Shown: piece after piece, positions 20,731 to 32,012 of the stretch
Layout: each line of letters starts with the position of its first letter
How positions within the stretch are numbered: position 1 is the stretch's first letter
From: Akebia trifoliata
Lineage: Eukaryota > Streptophyta > Magnoliopsida > Ranunculales > Lardizabalaceae
DNA: 64,000 bases
NCBI GenBank assembly: GCA_017979445.1
Contig: CM030710.1
Location: 15,486,248 to 15,550,247, forward strand
Reading direction: 5' to 3'
Made by a program: the position numbers and the translations under genes
Notes under the pieces: generated by a model
Database searches by the model: none
What the model was told of the DNA's origin: nothing
Seen by the model: only the letters and a program-made list of their open reading frames with translations

Positions 20731-23700
20731 TTGAGTGGGAGAGAGAAAGGTCAATTTCCTAGTCAGACTATCCCTAACCCTAGAGGCCAACCTTTGATTC
20801 CAAACGGATCGAAAGGTCAATATGAAGTAGGAAGCCATTCTGGAGCTCCACAAGACTCAGTCCAAGCTATCCACACCTTGCGTTTGGGAAAAAAGGTGGA
20901 CAATAAGGTCCAACCTATTGACATGGGAGAAAAAGTCCGAGAGAAGGACAAAATTCAAAAAGAAGTCATAGAGTCTCCGATAGAGAAAAAGAAACATTGG
21001 GAAAATCCTCCTATCATTTTGTCAATTCCAAAAACTCCATTTCCCCATCACCTTAGAGATTCTAAAAAAGGTAAGCAATTTGAGGGTGTCTTAGAAGTCT
21101 TCAAAAATGTGCATATCAATATCCCATTCCTAGATGCCATTAAGCAGATACCTTCTTATGCGAAATTCCTAAAGGATTTAACCACAGCTAAAAGGAAAAC
21201 ACCATTTCCTCGGAAAGCTGTCATGGCAGCCCAAGCTTTGTCGCTCATCCAACAAACGTTTGCACCAAAATTTAAGGATCTTGGATGTCCGACAATTTCC
21301 ATTCATATTGGAAATCAAGTGGTCGAAAAATGTCTCTTAGACTTAGGGGCTAGTGTGAACCTTTTACCATATTCAATTTATAAACAATTAGGTTTGGGGG
21401 TTTTGAAACCCACCGATATCACGTTGAATCTAGCCGATAGGTCCATAAAAATTCCAAAGGGTATAGTTGAGGACGTGATAGTTAAAGTCAAAGATTTCTA
21501 TTTCCCTGTTGACTTTGTTGTCTTAGACACGGAGCCAGTCTTCAATTCGAATAGTCATATTCCTATCATCTTAGGACGTCCATTCTTAGCCACGTCTGAC
21601 GCAGTCATTCGTTATAGAAACGGAATTATGACTTTAGCATTTGGGGATATGAAAGTGAAACTGAACGTCTTCCACAATTTCCAAGGAATTGATGTAGATG
21701 ATGGTATGGAGGAAGTGAACATGATAGATACGCTAGTCAATCAAACGTATCAAGAGTTAGGGTACTCTGATCCCCTAACAAAATGTTTTGCTCACTTTGG
21801 CCTTGACTTGGACGTCGAAGAGTCTATAAGCGAAGTCAATGCTTTACTTGAATCTGTTCCACTCTTAGATTCTGTGCGGTGGCACGCAAAAACTGAAAGT
21901 CTTCCTGTGCGCACATCCAATCTTGTTCCTTCTTATATTGAGCCTCCAAAATTAGAACTCAAGTCGCTTCCAGAGACCTTGAGATATGCATTTCTTGGTA
22001 AGAATCAAACCTTGCCCGTGATCATTTCCTCTCGCCTTAATGAAGTTCAAGAGGGAAAGTTGTTAGGAGTATTAAAAGAACATCAAGAAGCTATTGGTTG
22101 GAGCATAGCTGACATCAAGGGAATTAGTCCATCTGTGGTAAGAATCAAACGTATTCGTTTAGAGGATTTCGCTAAGCCTTCCTTAGAACCTCAAAGACGG
22201 CTAAATCCTATCATGAAAGACGTAGTTCGAATGGAAGTGATGAAATTGCTAGATGCGGGTATTATCTATCCTATCTCTGACAGTAGTTGGGTGAGTCCTA
22301 TACAAGTAGTTCCTAAGAAGTCTGGTATCACTGTGGTAGTGAACCAAGATAATGAATTAATCCCCACTCGAGTCCAAAATGGATGGAGAGTGTGTATTGA
22401 CTATAGGAAACTCAACTCGATGACTCTTAAGGATCATTTTCCCTTACCTTTCATTGATCAAATGTTAGAGCGTCTGGCAGGACATTCTTACTATTGCTTC
22501 TTAGATGGTTATTCCGGGTACAATCAGATACCCGTTGCCCCAATCGATCAAGAGAAAACAACTTTCACCTACCCTTTCGGAACTTTCGCGTATCGTCGCA
22601 TGCCTTTTGGATTGTGCAATGCACCCGCTACTTTTCAACGGTGCATGATGAGTATATTTTTCGACATGCTAGAAAAATATCTCGAAGTATTCATGGACGA
22701 TTTTTCAATTTTTGGATCAAGTTTTGAAGAATGTCTCCATTACTTGACTTTGGTCCTTGTACGTTGCAAAGAGGTCAATCTAGTCCTCAATTGGGAAAAA
22801 TGCCATTTCATGGTAACATCGGGGATTGTACTAGGGCACATTGTTTCTGCTAAGGGGATTGAGGTAGATAAGGCAAAGGTAGGTCTAATTGAAAAATTAC
22901 CACCTCCTAGAACGGTCAAAGAAATTAGATCATTCCTAGGCCATGCAGGTTTCTATCGTAAATTCATTAAAGATTTCGGGAAAATCTCGAAACCTTTATG
23001 TGAGCTATTGGGAAAGGATGTTCCTTTCGACTTTTCAAAGTCATGTCTCTCTACGTTCAACAAGCTCAAGTCTGAGTTAACCTCGGCACCCATTATTCAA
23101 CCTCCAAACTGGAGCATTCCATTCGAAGTTATGTGCGACGCTTCAGATTATGCAATAGGCGCTGTATTGGGTCAGCGAATTGAAAAACAACCTCATGTTA
23201 TTCAATATGCTAGTAAAACCCTAAATGATGCTCAACTTAATTACTCTACAATAGAGAAGGAAATGCTAGCAGTGGTCTATGCCATTGAAAAATTCCGCCC
23301 CTACCTCATAGGATCTAAAGTCGTGATCTACACAGACCACGCAGCATTGAAGTACCTTCTATCAAAGAAAGATGCTAAAGCAAAGTTAATCTGTTGGATT
23401 CTACTTCTACAAGAGTTTGATCTCGAGATCCGAGACAAAAAAGGGGCAGAAAATGTCGTAGCTGATCACTTGTCTAGGATAGTTAACAAGCCATCCGAGG
23501 AATCCTTACCCATCTCTGAATCCTTTCCCGATGAGCAACTTATGCAAATCTCTCAAGCCAATGCTCCATGGTATGCGGACATTGTCAACTACCTAGTTAC
23601 AGGTCAATTCCCAGTCGAAATAACTAGTCAAGAGAAACTCCGTCTTCTGTCAAAAACAAAATGGTATTTCTGGGATGAGCCATACTTATTTAAGTATTGT

Positions 23701-23898
23701 CCTAATCAAATCATTAGACGTTGTATTCCAACCTGTAAGCAAGTCAATATCTTAGAGTTTTGCCATAATCATGCCTGCGGAGGGCACTTCAGTGGTAAGA
23801 AGACCGCCATGAAAATCCTACAATGCGGTTTTTTCTGGCCTAGTATTTTTTGTGATGCCCACGAGTTTAGCAAATCTTGTGATAGAGTCAAAGATTAG
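20731..23898 (+). pseudogene. Athila-like pol of element A: protease, reverse transcriptase, RNase H, integrase zinc finger
   Basis: 1055 codons open. The aspartic protease site is LDLGASVNLLPYS (Asp about residue 204). Reverse transcriptase shows [20 protein letters not shown] (about 553-572) and the catalytic FMDDF (Asp 656-657). RNase H begins at VMCDASDYAIGAVLG (about 800) and ends near ADHLSRI (about 912). The integrase zinc finger starts (HNHACGGHF) but is broken: the expected CKSCDRCQR reads SKSCDRVKD then stop, from a one-base indel near 23886. The protein would be made as part of a gag-pol polyprotein. Here it lacks gag and a working integrase. The coding core is otherwise well preserved. 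Confidence 0.9.
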
Positions 23899-24155
23899 GA
23901 AAAATCTCTAAGAGAAATGAAATGCCTCAAAATCCTATACTGATCATCGAAATTTTTGACGTGTGGGGTATAGACTTCATGGGACCTTTTCCTATCTCCC
24001 AGGGTTACCAATACATCCTACTTGCCGTTGACTATGTGTCAAAATGGGTCGAAGCTGTGGCATATAGAACTAACGATCACAAGGTTGTGATAAAATTCAT
24101 TAAGGAAATGATTTTTTCAAGATTTGGTACTCCTGTATTTTACTCAAAATCTTAA
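23899..24155 (+). pseudogene. Integrase core fragment of element A, internally deleted
   Basis: In another frame from the main ORF: GNISRRNEMPQ-like linker, then [10 protein letters not shown] (first catalytic Asp), [16 protein letters not shown] and FSRFGTP. At about 24135 the sequence jumps from FGTP into the 3' region (TATTTTACTCAAAATCTTAA matches D's 3' region). The second Asp, the Glu, the integrase C-terminus and any env-like gene are therefore deleted. Confidence 0.85.
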
Positions 24156-25120
24156 CTTGTATCTTTAAGCACTTAGTTAAAAATATTTAATCAGTCTTTC
24201 ATTGGAAGCTATGATCTGGAGTCCCCATTTGTATTTCTCTTAGGCAAAAATTAGAGCAAAGTTATCTTTTGGTTTATAGTCACTTCTAATAAGGTTACCA
24301 AGAGTCTAGATTGTATTAAAAGAGCTTATTACCTTCTTTCTACCCAGAGTTTAAGGAAAAACTAGGTTTGATGAACTTTGACTTCCTTGTTCAATTGGTT
24401 GGCTGATTAGAAGAAAAACAGAACTGGATTGTATACACCTTGTACAGCAACCATTGAATTAGACTGGGTACCTTGAAAAGGGCTGCCTATTTTTCTTAGA
24501 AAAATAATGAAGAAGTAATAGAAAAAAAGAGACCTTTCAAAAAAAAAAAAAAAAAATCAAAGATCTAAAAGTTTATGTAAAGTTTTAGTAGGGTGAAAGC
24601 CATCAAGTGTAAAATTGTGAGTATACTGGAATATCACAGATAAAGCCCCTTAGAGGTATTAAAGTGAATATCCACACTTCTCACTACCCTAGACAGGATG
24701 CTAAGTTTAGAATTAAACCCTAAGTTACTCCAGCTATTCTTGAGTAGTTAGAAGGTTGAAACTTATTTGAGGAAATCGAATCTCTTAAATTTCTGAGTTA
24801 GAATCACTATCATTCAAAGGTCAATTTAAGTCTAAGTTTTGTCATAGAGAAATAAGGGTTGGGACTCTATACCAAGCAATACTTCCACTTGATTGAAAAA
24901 AAAATAAAAAGACTTGTGCTTTTCAATATAAATTTTGATTTTGACTATTTTTACTTCAAAGTTGTTTTCAAATTTTGTGGGTATATTTTCTGTAAACCCT
25001 CACGAGTCAAACTCGTCCACTAGGGGTAACCTAGAGGTTCAAGGGCTTGCTACATTCGCTAAATGCAGTCGAGGTGCCTGCGAAAGTGGCAGTTTTATTT
25101 TCTAGGGACTAGAAAAAGGT
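24156..25120 (+). other. 3' non-coding region of element A
   Basis: Homologous, as reverse complement, to 46823-47830 of element D. It contains poly-A at 24540-24556. No ORF recognised. Confidence 0.75.
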
Positions 25121-25133
25121 AAGTTTGGGGGTG
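25113..25133 (+). promoter_or_regulatory. Polypurine tract region of element A
   Basis: AAAAAGGTAAGTTTGGGGGTG immediately before the 3' LTR. The same motif appears inverted next to the LTR of element D (CACCCCCAAGCTTACC at 46823-46838). Confidence 0.65.
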
Positions 25134-26325
25134 TGATGAGTGTTTCCAAACACTCAATTATACACACATTTTTTGGATATTTATCTTGATTTTTGTACCT
25201 ATTTATCCATATTAAGATAATAATCAGATAAGCCTCAAATCACCACGTTGCATGTTAATTAGGCTTAATTTATATAAATAAATTCATTTACTAGATAAAT
25301 CTAATTACGTGTGTTTCTTGTGCAGAAAATCAACAAATTGAAATCAAATTCTCAAGACAAAAGCATTTGGGCCCACTTTGGAATGCCCTAATCCTTAACT
25401 CATATTCTCCTCTTTTGTCTTTTTATGCAAAGAAAAGTGGAGGCTACTTTTAGACTCTTCTACACACATTTTCTCTATGAATAGAGCCATCATTTTTAGA
25501 GAAAGGGTCCCATCTTGGTTCTCTTATCCAAGACTCCTTTAATCTAAGGCTCTTAGCCTATTCTCTTATTTTTTGTATTTTCATCTTCTAGTTATTTTCT
25601 TTTGGTTAAATAGTCTTGTAAGAAGTAGAAGAAGAAGAAGTTGTAATTTTCTCTATGAAATATAGAAAAATTCTTTCATCTCTTATCTACCCTCTCTTGC
25701 AATGACATTAGGCTAAGTTTCCCTCCATTGGAGAGTGGAAAAGCCTAGAGCAAGTTCTTGTGTTATTTCTAATTTTATGCCTTTCTTTTATTTAAAATGC
25801 TTATGAATTCTCTTTAAGTTTCTTGCACATTTTATTCTTAATATAAATACTTTATGCTTAGATTAAATCAAGATAAAGTATGCTTAAATTAGATAATTTA
25901 TAGTAAGAAATTTTCAAAGAATTCTACTTTGTTTTTGTTCCCTTATTTCATTTTATTTGCAAAACTTTCCGATTTAAAGAGCTAACACCAAGCCCTTATG
26001 ATTGAGTTATAAAAAGGCTAGAGACTAGAAATTGCTCATTAACATGTTTTAGGTAGATCCACCTCCAATGGTGTTTTAATTCATAAGTTTACTTGCTTTT
26101 AATTTCATTTACTTTAGTTTATTTTCTAGCAATTTTACATCTTCTTATAAGTTCAAAAATACAAAGAAAAATAGTTTTAATTCCTTTTAGTTAATTTGGA
26201 TTTTATCTTCTTAGCTTAGCTCTATTCCTCCTTTCTCTTGGGTTCGATCCCCTTCTTGTCCCACAAGTAAGGTAAAACTAAGATTATTATTAACTCCGGT
26301 GAGAAGAACAACGATAGTCTCATCA
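25134..26325 (+). repeat. 3' LTR of element A
   Basis: 1192 bp, starting TGATGAG and ending CTCATCA, followed by TGTAA. By eye it differs from the 5' LTR at scattered sites, mostly C/T and G/A transitions. One of them is in the TATA box (25475-25484, CTATGAATAG). Confidence 0.93.
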
Positions 26326-26740
26326 TGTAATCAACCTGGGTTTAACGTGGACAAGAATGGCTAGGAATCTTATCATTTTTTCTGTCATTTTAGAAGTGAG
26401 TCTTTCTTTCCAATTTCCATTTTCCAATTTCCAACAACATTGTTTGTTTCTTTCCTGAATCCAGATCCAATGACCTTATTATTTCATTTGTACATACTTC
26501 CACGTGACTAGTCATGCCAATATGTCACAGACATAACTCTTCACTGCTTATCTATCAAATAAATAAATATATATATAAAACCTGTGAGCACTGTGATTTC
26601 TCATATCATCTGGTTCGTGAGATTCTGGATATGAAAGAAAAAAGTTACTTTCATTTGTAGTCATTGTTTCAGTTGTTAACACATTCTTGGGCATATAAGA
26701 TTTTCTTTTTAACTCCAAGTTGGGTTGTTATTATTTTCAG

Positions 26741-26885
26741 GCTATTGCAGTGGGTTATGCCATCATGACTACTAGATCCGTCCATTTAAACTGGAAGATG
26801 AGGGCCCTTTGAGTTCGGCCCATGTTTCTTTTGCCTGGTCTATCTTCTGGCATTTATTCAACACTTATGAGCTTTACAAGGATGT
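26741..26885 (+). pseudogene. Lunapark (LNP) exon fragment
   Basis: An exon bounded by a good acceptor (TTATTTTCAG|GC) and a donor (ATGT|GTAATT). It reads IAVGYAIMTTRSVHLNWKM-RAL, stop, then PMFLLPGLSSGIYSTLMSFT-RMC. This is the conserved transmembrane-region exon of plant Lunapark proteins, which sit in ER membranes at three-way tubule junctions. One in-frame TGA (26810) replaces the expected Arg and is compatible with CGA to TGA deamination. Only this exon of the roughly 400-residue protein is visible. Retention of splice borders shows capture at the DNA level. Confidence 0.8.
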
Positions 26886-27507
26886 GTAATTATCTTAAAC
26901 TCTACACCTCATTAATTTAGCTTATTTTTTTTCTTTTCCGCGATTAACATTCATTTCTTACTTTCTTTTGTGCGTGCGCGTGTTCGTGTGTATAATTTGA
27001 GATTATCATTGCTGAATATGCATTTAATCTTTAATACATTTGAAGCTGTTGAATTTTTTACCCACTTGAATTTTTTTCTATAGTATGACTTCAGAATTTT
27101 ATTAAATTGGGAAATCTGCTTCACAAACATTTCTGTGACAATTAAAATTGTAGTCTACCCTTTGGATCCTTATCTATATTTTCAGATGTGGAAATTTATT
27201 GTGTCTGATATCTTTGATATCCATTTTAAGATAATCAATTCTGTTCTTTTTTTTTTCTAATAATGTTGCAAAGTTTATAAAACCTATTAAATGATTACTT
27301 CCTCTCATCTTCTCCCTGTGTGTGTGTGTGTGTGTTTTTTTTTCTTTGCTTTCTTGCACTATAAGAATTGAATTTTATGAAATTATATCCATTTTGTTTT
27401 AGTTTTTACAAACAACTCTCTGGTACACTCATTCTAAATCGGTGGCTTTTATGAACTAGTGAACATGAAAGTTTCTCACCTTATAGTCCTTGGTTCTTTG
27501 GTTGATC
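26886..27507. other. Intron-like AT-rich DNA inside CACTA
   Basis: T-rich non-coding sequence with a (GT)n run at about 27317-27334. No coding match. Confidence 0.45.
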
Positions 27508-27669
27508 AGGAGCACTTGCTTCTCGGATACTCCTTTGAAGGTGCGGAAGTTCATCGTGAGAGTATGCAATGTGGTGACACAAAAGAATTCTTTATTGGTA
27601 GTTGCGGGCATTGTGGGGATCTTAAAGAAGATAGGGAGGGATGTGAGTGCTGGCATTGCTTCCTTGTAA
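27508..27669 (+). pseudogene. Exon-like fragment, unrecognised
   Basis: It follows an acceptor-like GATCAG. 53 open codons include SDTPLKVRKFIVRVCNVVTQ and LLVVAGIVGILKKIGRDVSA and end at TAA. A second frame (27459-27770, 103 codons with ATG) overlaps it, so I cannot be sure which, if either, was coding. The amphipathic and hydrophobic pattern in the first frame looks protein-like. Family not recognised. Confidence 0.35.
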
Positions 27670-27839
27670 GCACTTGTGCTTGTGTAATGATTGTGAATGG
27701 TTTATCGATGCATTGTAATTTTGGATTTGTAAATTATGACTCATTGCAACTCTTTTTGTGTATAAATTAATGTGATAGAGAACCTCGATGTTCTTTATTT
27801 GGATCTATTTTAACCGTGGGTAATAGGCAAATAAAAAAT

Positions 27840-28181
27840 AATTAATTTTAGATATCAATTTATAACAATTTTAGATATCAGTTTATAATCGATGTCTAAA
27901 GTCTCAGACCTAGGACATCAGTTCTATAAAATCCAATGTCCCAAATCTTTTTGGGGGTACTGTGCGTTGTTATACAAAGACGCAGATTAGGAAGGGTTTT
28001 AAGCCGTTCCAAATGCAGAGATCTGGAACGGTTTTTAAGGGTTCCAAATCATGAAATATAGAACGGCTTTCAGCCGTTTAACCTCATTAACGACGCCTCG
28101 ATTAAAGACGGTCTGCAAGCCGTTTCATAGTGGCTTAGGAACGGTAATAAACCGTTCCTAATTGTCATATTTGTTGTAGTG
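27840..28181 (-). repeat. Right CACTA terminal and subterminal region
   Basis: It ends CATATTTGTTGTAGTG, followed by AAA (28182-28184). About 200 bases inward are filled with CCGTTCC / GGAACGG / AAGCCGTT motifs in both orientations, for example GGAACGGTAATAAACCGTTCC, which can form a hairpin. At 27850-27940 a second motif type (GATGTC...GACATC) appears, also typical of CACTA subterminal regions. Confidence 0.72.
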
Positions 28182-28334
28182 AAAAAAGCAAAATTAATAT
28201 ATTTTCTGGAATAAAAAACCCTAGATCTCATCTTCAACAACTTGAACAATGTTATGGATCCACCAACTTGAGAGAGAGACAGACTCACCTTAAAAAACTA
28301 TCAGTGCCTATCTGTGTTCTTGAGGCATTGGGTC

Positions 28335-31230
28335 TTCTATTGTTAAACTTCTTGATGGACACCATGCCTCAGTTACACATATTGGCACAATTGCATTCCC
28401 TACATTGATTCTTCATGAAGTTCTTTTTTAACTTCAACCTCATTTCAGTTAGCAAGCTTGCCCGTGCCTCAAACTGCTCACTAATTTTCTCCAATTCTTG
28501 CAGCATTTAAGACCTTTCCTCAAGGATGACGATTGGAGCGGGCAAAGAGCGGGAGGGCCTATACCACTTCTCTAGTCCTATTGCTTCTGCAGTTTCAATG
28601 GTTTTACATCTCCCACTGATCTTTGGCATTTTCATTTAGGCCATTTATCTTATAAGAGCTTAAATTTTTTATCACACAATATTTCTGGTATATGTATTGC
28701 GGACTTTCATCATTGTTTTATTCATCCACTTGCTAAACAAACTAACTTATCATTTCCATTATGCTATATTACTACAACTCATTATTATTTAATCCATTGT
28801 GACTTATGGGATCCTCATCATATAGTATCCCTCACTAGAGCACTTTTTTTCTTACCATTGTTAATGACTTTACCCGAAGAACAATGGTTTATCTAATGAC
28901 CCACAAATCTGAAACTCAATTTTTGTAATCCTTCATTAAATTGATTGCTGACTAATTTCATAAATGGTAATACAGATTTGGACGGATAATGGACTAGAAT
29001 TCAAAATGACATCTTTTTTTTTTCATGAATAGAGTACTATCTATTAACATAGTTGTGTTGCAACCCCACAAACAAAATGGAGTGGTGGAGCACAAACATA
29101 GACATCTTCTTAATGTTGCCCAAGCCATACGTTTTCAAGCCAACTTACCTATTAAATTCTTGGGAGAATGTGTTCTAACTGCGGCATATTTAAGTAATCG
29201 TACTCCCACCACTCTCCCTTAATGCCAAACCTCTCTCTCATTTGTGAGTTTTTGGTTGCCTTTGCTATGTCTACACACTTGCTCTTGCACAAACCTAATT
29301 TTATTCACATGCAAAACAATGCATTTTCATAGGGTACCCATATGGTAAAAGAGGTTACAAAGTATATGATCTACAAACCCATTCCTTTTTTGTATCTCCT
29401 GATGTCATTTTCCACAAGGCTATCTTTCTATTCCAACATCGACATTATCATTCTCCTTCTTCTACCGTTTTGCCTCTCCCTATTATAGATCCTACCAAGC
29501 CTACTTTTGCTATATCCAATTCTAACCCATCCTCATCTTCCAATCCCTCGGCCGAACTAACTAACACCGCTGCACCCATACCACAATGTTCCATTCGCAC
29601 ATCAAAAACCCCACATATCTCACAGACTACCATTGTGGTCTGGCTGAGCAACCTCTCCCAGCTTTGTCTCATCCATCGACGACCAATATATCAATAAGCT
29701 TTCCATATCCTTTCTCACATTTTCTTTCTTATCATCATTTTTCTCCTGCTTATCGTGCCTTTTCTATAGCCATCTCATCCATTGCAGAACCTAAATCTCG
29801 ACAAGCTATCACTGATCATAAATGATGTAAGGCTATGGCTAATGAGATTAGTGTTCTCATGGCCAACAATACTTGGACCCTCACCTTAATTCTTCCCAAT
29901 AGGCAACCCATTTGTTGTAAATGGATCTACAATCTAATGTTCAATTCTGATAGTTCCATTGAAAGGTACAAAGCCCGCTTGGTTGCTAAAGGATATATAG
30001 CCAATAAGAAGGTTTAGATCCTGTTGCCAAACTAGCAACTGTATGTGTCCTATTAGATATTGCTGCAATTAAACATTGGCATCTACATCAATTGGATGTC
30101 AACAATGCTTTTCTGCTAGGAGACTTAAAGGAGGAAGTTTATATGCAACTTCCTCTTGGTTTTGCTCGAAAGGGGAAGACTCGTGTATGCAAATTGAGCA
30201 AATCAATGTATGGGTTAAACCAAACTTCTCACCAATGGTTCACCAAATTTTCAGCTACTTTGCTTGATGCTGGTTTTCTTCAATCCAAGGTTGACCGTTC
30301 CCTTTTCATCCGATCTTCTGGTTCTACATTCACTGTTGTGCTTGTTTGTGTGGATGACATCATTGTCACAAGCAATGATCTTCCCACCATTACTACCCTC
30401 AAAACGTTTCTTCATAATTGTTCTAAATTGAAGGATCTTAGCCATCTCAAATATTTTTTGGGACTAGAAATGGCTCATTCTATGAGTGGTATTTATTTGT
30501 CTCAACGCAAGTATGCCCGTAAAATTTTAGAAGACACTGGCTTTATCTGGTCATTCTTGGACTATCGCCCATTTCTTGGAAGTCCAAGAAATAGAACACG
30601 GTCTCTCGATCAATAGCTAAAGCTGAATACTAGGCAATGCTTACCAATTTCTAAGAAGTCACATGGTTACTCTACCTCTAACGTGATTTCGGTATTTCTC
30701 ACCCCAAACCGATCTCCTTATTTTGTGATAACAAGGCTGCATTACACATATTGGCTAATCCAGTCTTCCACGAACATATCAAACACATTGAGATCGATTG
30801 TCATATCATTCTTGAGAAGCTTCAAAACAACATCATTCGAACTACCACATTTCATCTGTACTCTAGCCTACTAACATCTTCACCAAACCACTTGGTGGTT
30901 CCTATTTCTATGAGTTGACTCGCAAGTTGGGTGTTCATAATATTCACTTGGTACCTTCCAACTTGAGGAGTATTAGGAAGTTACCATGTATATCTTACCT
31001 CTACAGATCTGTACAGTATATCTTATCTCTACAGATCTGTACAGCTTGTATGTCTTGTACATATCCCTTCAAATCTCTAGAGATCTCTACAAGAACATTT
31101 TTATTTTTCTTTCTTTTTAGCTAAGATCCCCAAGATACGTTATGTAATCTATATAAAGACATCATGTACAGCAGCTTTTAAATTAATAAAAAGTTTAAAT
31201 CTATTCAAAGATTTATTAAACAACAGAGAA
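28335..31230 (+). mobile_element. Decayed Ty1/copia element J
   Basis: It reads through copia pol in order, with stops and frameshifts. 28340-28620: pre-integrase zone (VKLLDGHHASVTHIGTIAF, LISVSKLA). 28690-29222: integrase (CQLAKQTNLSFP, IHCDLWDPHH, FLTIVNDFTRRTMVYLM, QNGVVEHKHRHLLNVAQAIR, GECVLTAAYLSNRTPT). 29835-30560: reverse transcriptase ([51 protein letters not shown]). 30600-30930: RNase H end (IFTKPLGG). A probable 3' LTR begins near 30965 and contains two direct copies of a 26-27 bp unit ending CTCTACAGATCTGTACAG. No 5' LTR or gag is visible. The left part is missing. Confidence 0.85.
30092..30616 (+). pseudogene. Copia reverse transcriptase fragment of J
   Basis: The best-preserved part of J, 174 open codons: [34 protein letters not shown], and the catalytic VDDIIV motif (Asp pair) followed by [13 protein letters not shown] and [14 protein letters not shown]. 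The upstream part of the domain is in another frame, ending at the TAG near 30016. A frameshift after 30540 leads into RNase H remains. Not functional alone. Confidence 0.85.
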
Positions 31231-31373
31231 ATTTCAAGAGTGAATTCAATGTTGAGGTTAATGGCTTCTTCTTCCCTCCATAGTTTCCAATTTCGAGAGA
31301 TTGAGAGATAACTTTAAGAGATCAGAGACAGAGAGAGTGTGAGTGAGATTGAGAGATCAGACATAGAGAGTGG

Positions 31374-31374
<1 letters not shown>

Positions 31375-31467
<93 letters not shown>
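31375..31467. repeat. Compound microsatellite (TA)n(GA)n
   Basis: An uninterrupted TA run to 31430, switching to a GA run to about 31467. It is likely highly variable in length. Reading frames through it are artefacts. Confidence 0.95.
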
Positions 31468-31469
<2 letters not shown>

Positions 31470-31479
31470 GAGTTTTGCA

Positions 31480-32000
31480 CGTCGCATAATGTGTTTTGAG
31501 GGAAAAAGCAAAGAAATTTGTGGTCCAATGACCACAGAATTAGGGGTTCTAAAATTTGTCGGGCCAAGCCCAACAAAAGTTTTTGTCCATTTTTGCGTTT
31601 TTCACATAGTGCAACCTTCATAAATACCTTCCATATATATATATATTTAATTCTTTATCTACAAAACCCAAATCCTCCATATCTAAATCTCCATCTTAGC
31701 ATCCTCAAGCTTCCTCTTAGCCCCTACTACTCATATTTCTCTATCTCTTTATTCATCCTTACCCCTTCATATTCTGAAATTGATGACAAAACTTTCTAAA
31801 TTTTGGACACAATTCGAATGCCCCCTTGTGTCCTCAAACTAATAATAGGCGCACTTAGACCACAATCTTCTATTTTAGAGACTACCAAAACAGATTGAAA
31901 TAGCCTCACCTACAATCTCTCTCTAACAACCTAATTTCTTTCCCCAATACCCTTCTTTAACAATGGGTTATTGTTTTACATATCTTCTTAATCAGTGGGG
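31480..32000. other. Unassigned AT-rich DNA
   Basis: No homology recognised. A second short (TA)n run lies at about 31635. Confidence 0.4.
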
Positions 32001-32012
32001 AGAAAATAAGTA

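Larger units (their letters stand above)
7185..26325 (+). mobile_element. LTR retrotransposon A, Athila-like Ty3/gypsy, complete ends
   Basis: The two LTRs (7185-8377 and 25134-26325) are nearly identical and end in the short inverted repeat TGATGAG...CTCATCA. They are flanked by the perfect 5-bp target duplication TGTAA (7180-7184 and 26326-26330). The primer-binding site fits tRNA-Asp, and the pol proteins (DLGAS protease, YRKLNSMTLKDHFPLPFID reverse transcriptase) are of Athila type. The element cannot move by itself. Most of gag was lost when element B inserted, pol carries a frameshift and stop at the integrase zinc finger, and the catalytic core of integrase plus any env-like ORF is deleted. 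It sits inside the CACTA element. Confidence 0.93.
1844..28181. mobile_element. CACTA (En/Spm-type) transposon with captured gene pieces and nested LTR elements
   Basis: The left end reads CACTACAAAAAA and the right end is the reverse complement of CACTACAACAAA, so the first 12 bases match at 11 positions. Similarity continues inward (AGGAACAGG against AGGAACGG). Both ends are followed by subterminal motifs of the AACGGT / AAGCCGTT kind in both orientations, as is usual for CACTA elements. Bases 1841-1843 and 28182-28184 are both AAA, the expected 3-bp target duplication, though this is weak evidence in AT-rich DNA. No transposase (TNPD) or TNPA coding is visible. Between the ends lie host-gene fragments and one complete nested retrotransposon, A. 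Without A the element would be about 7.2 kb. The alternative is that the two termini come from separate elements. Confidence 0.68.
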
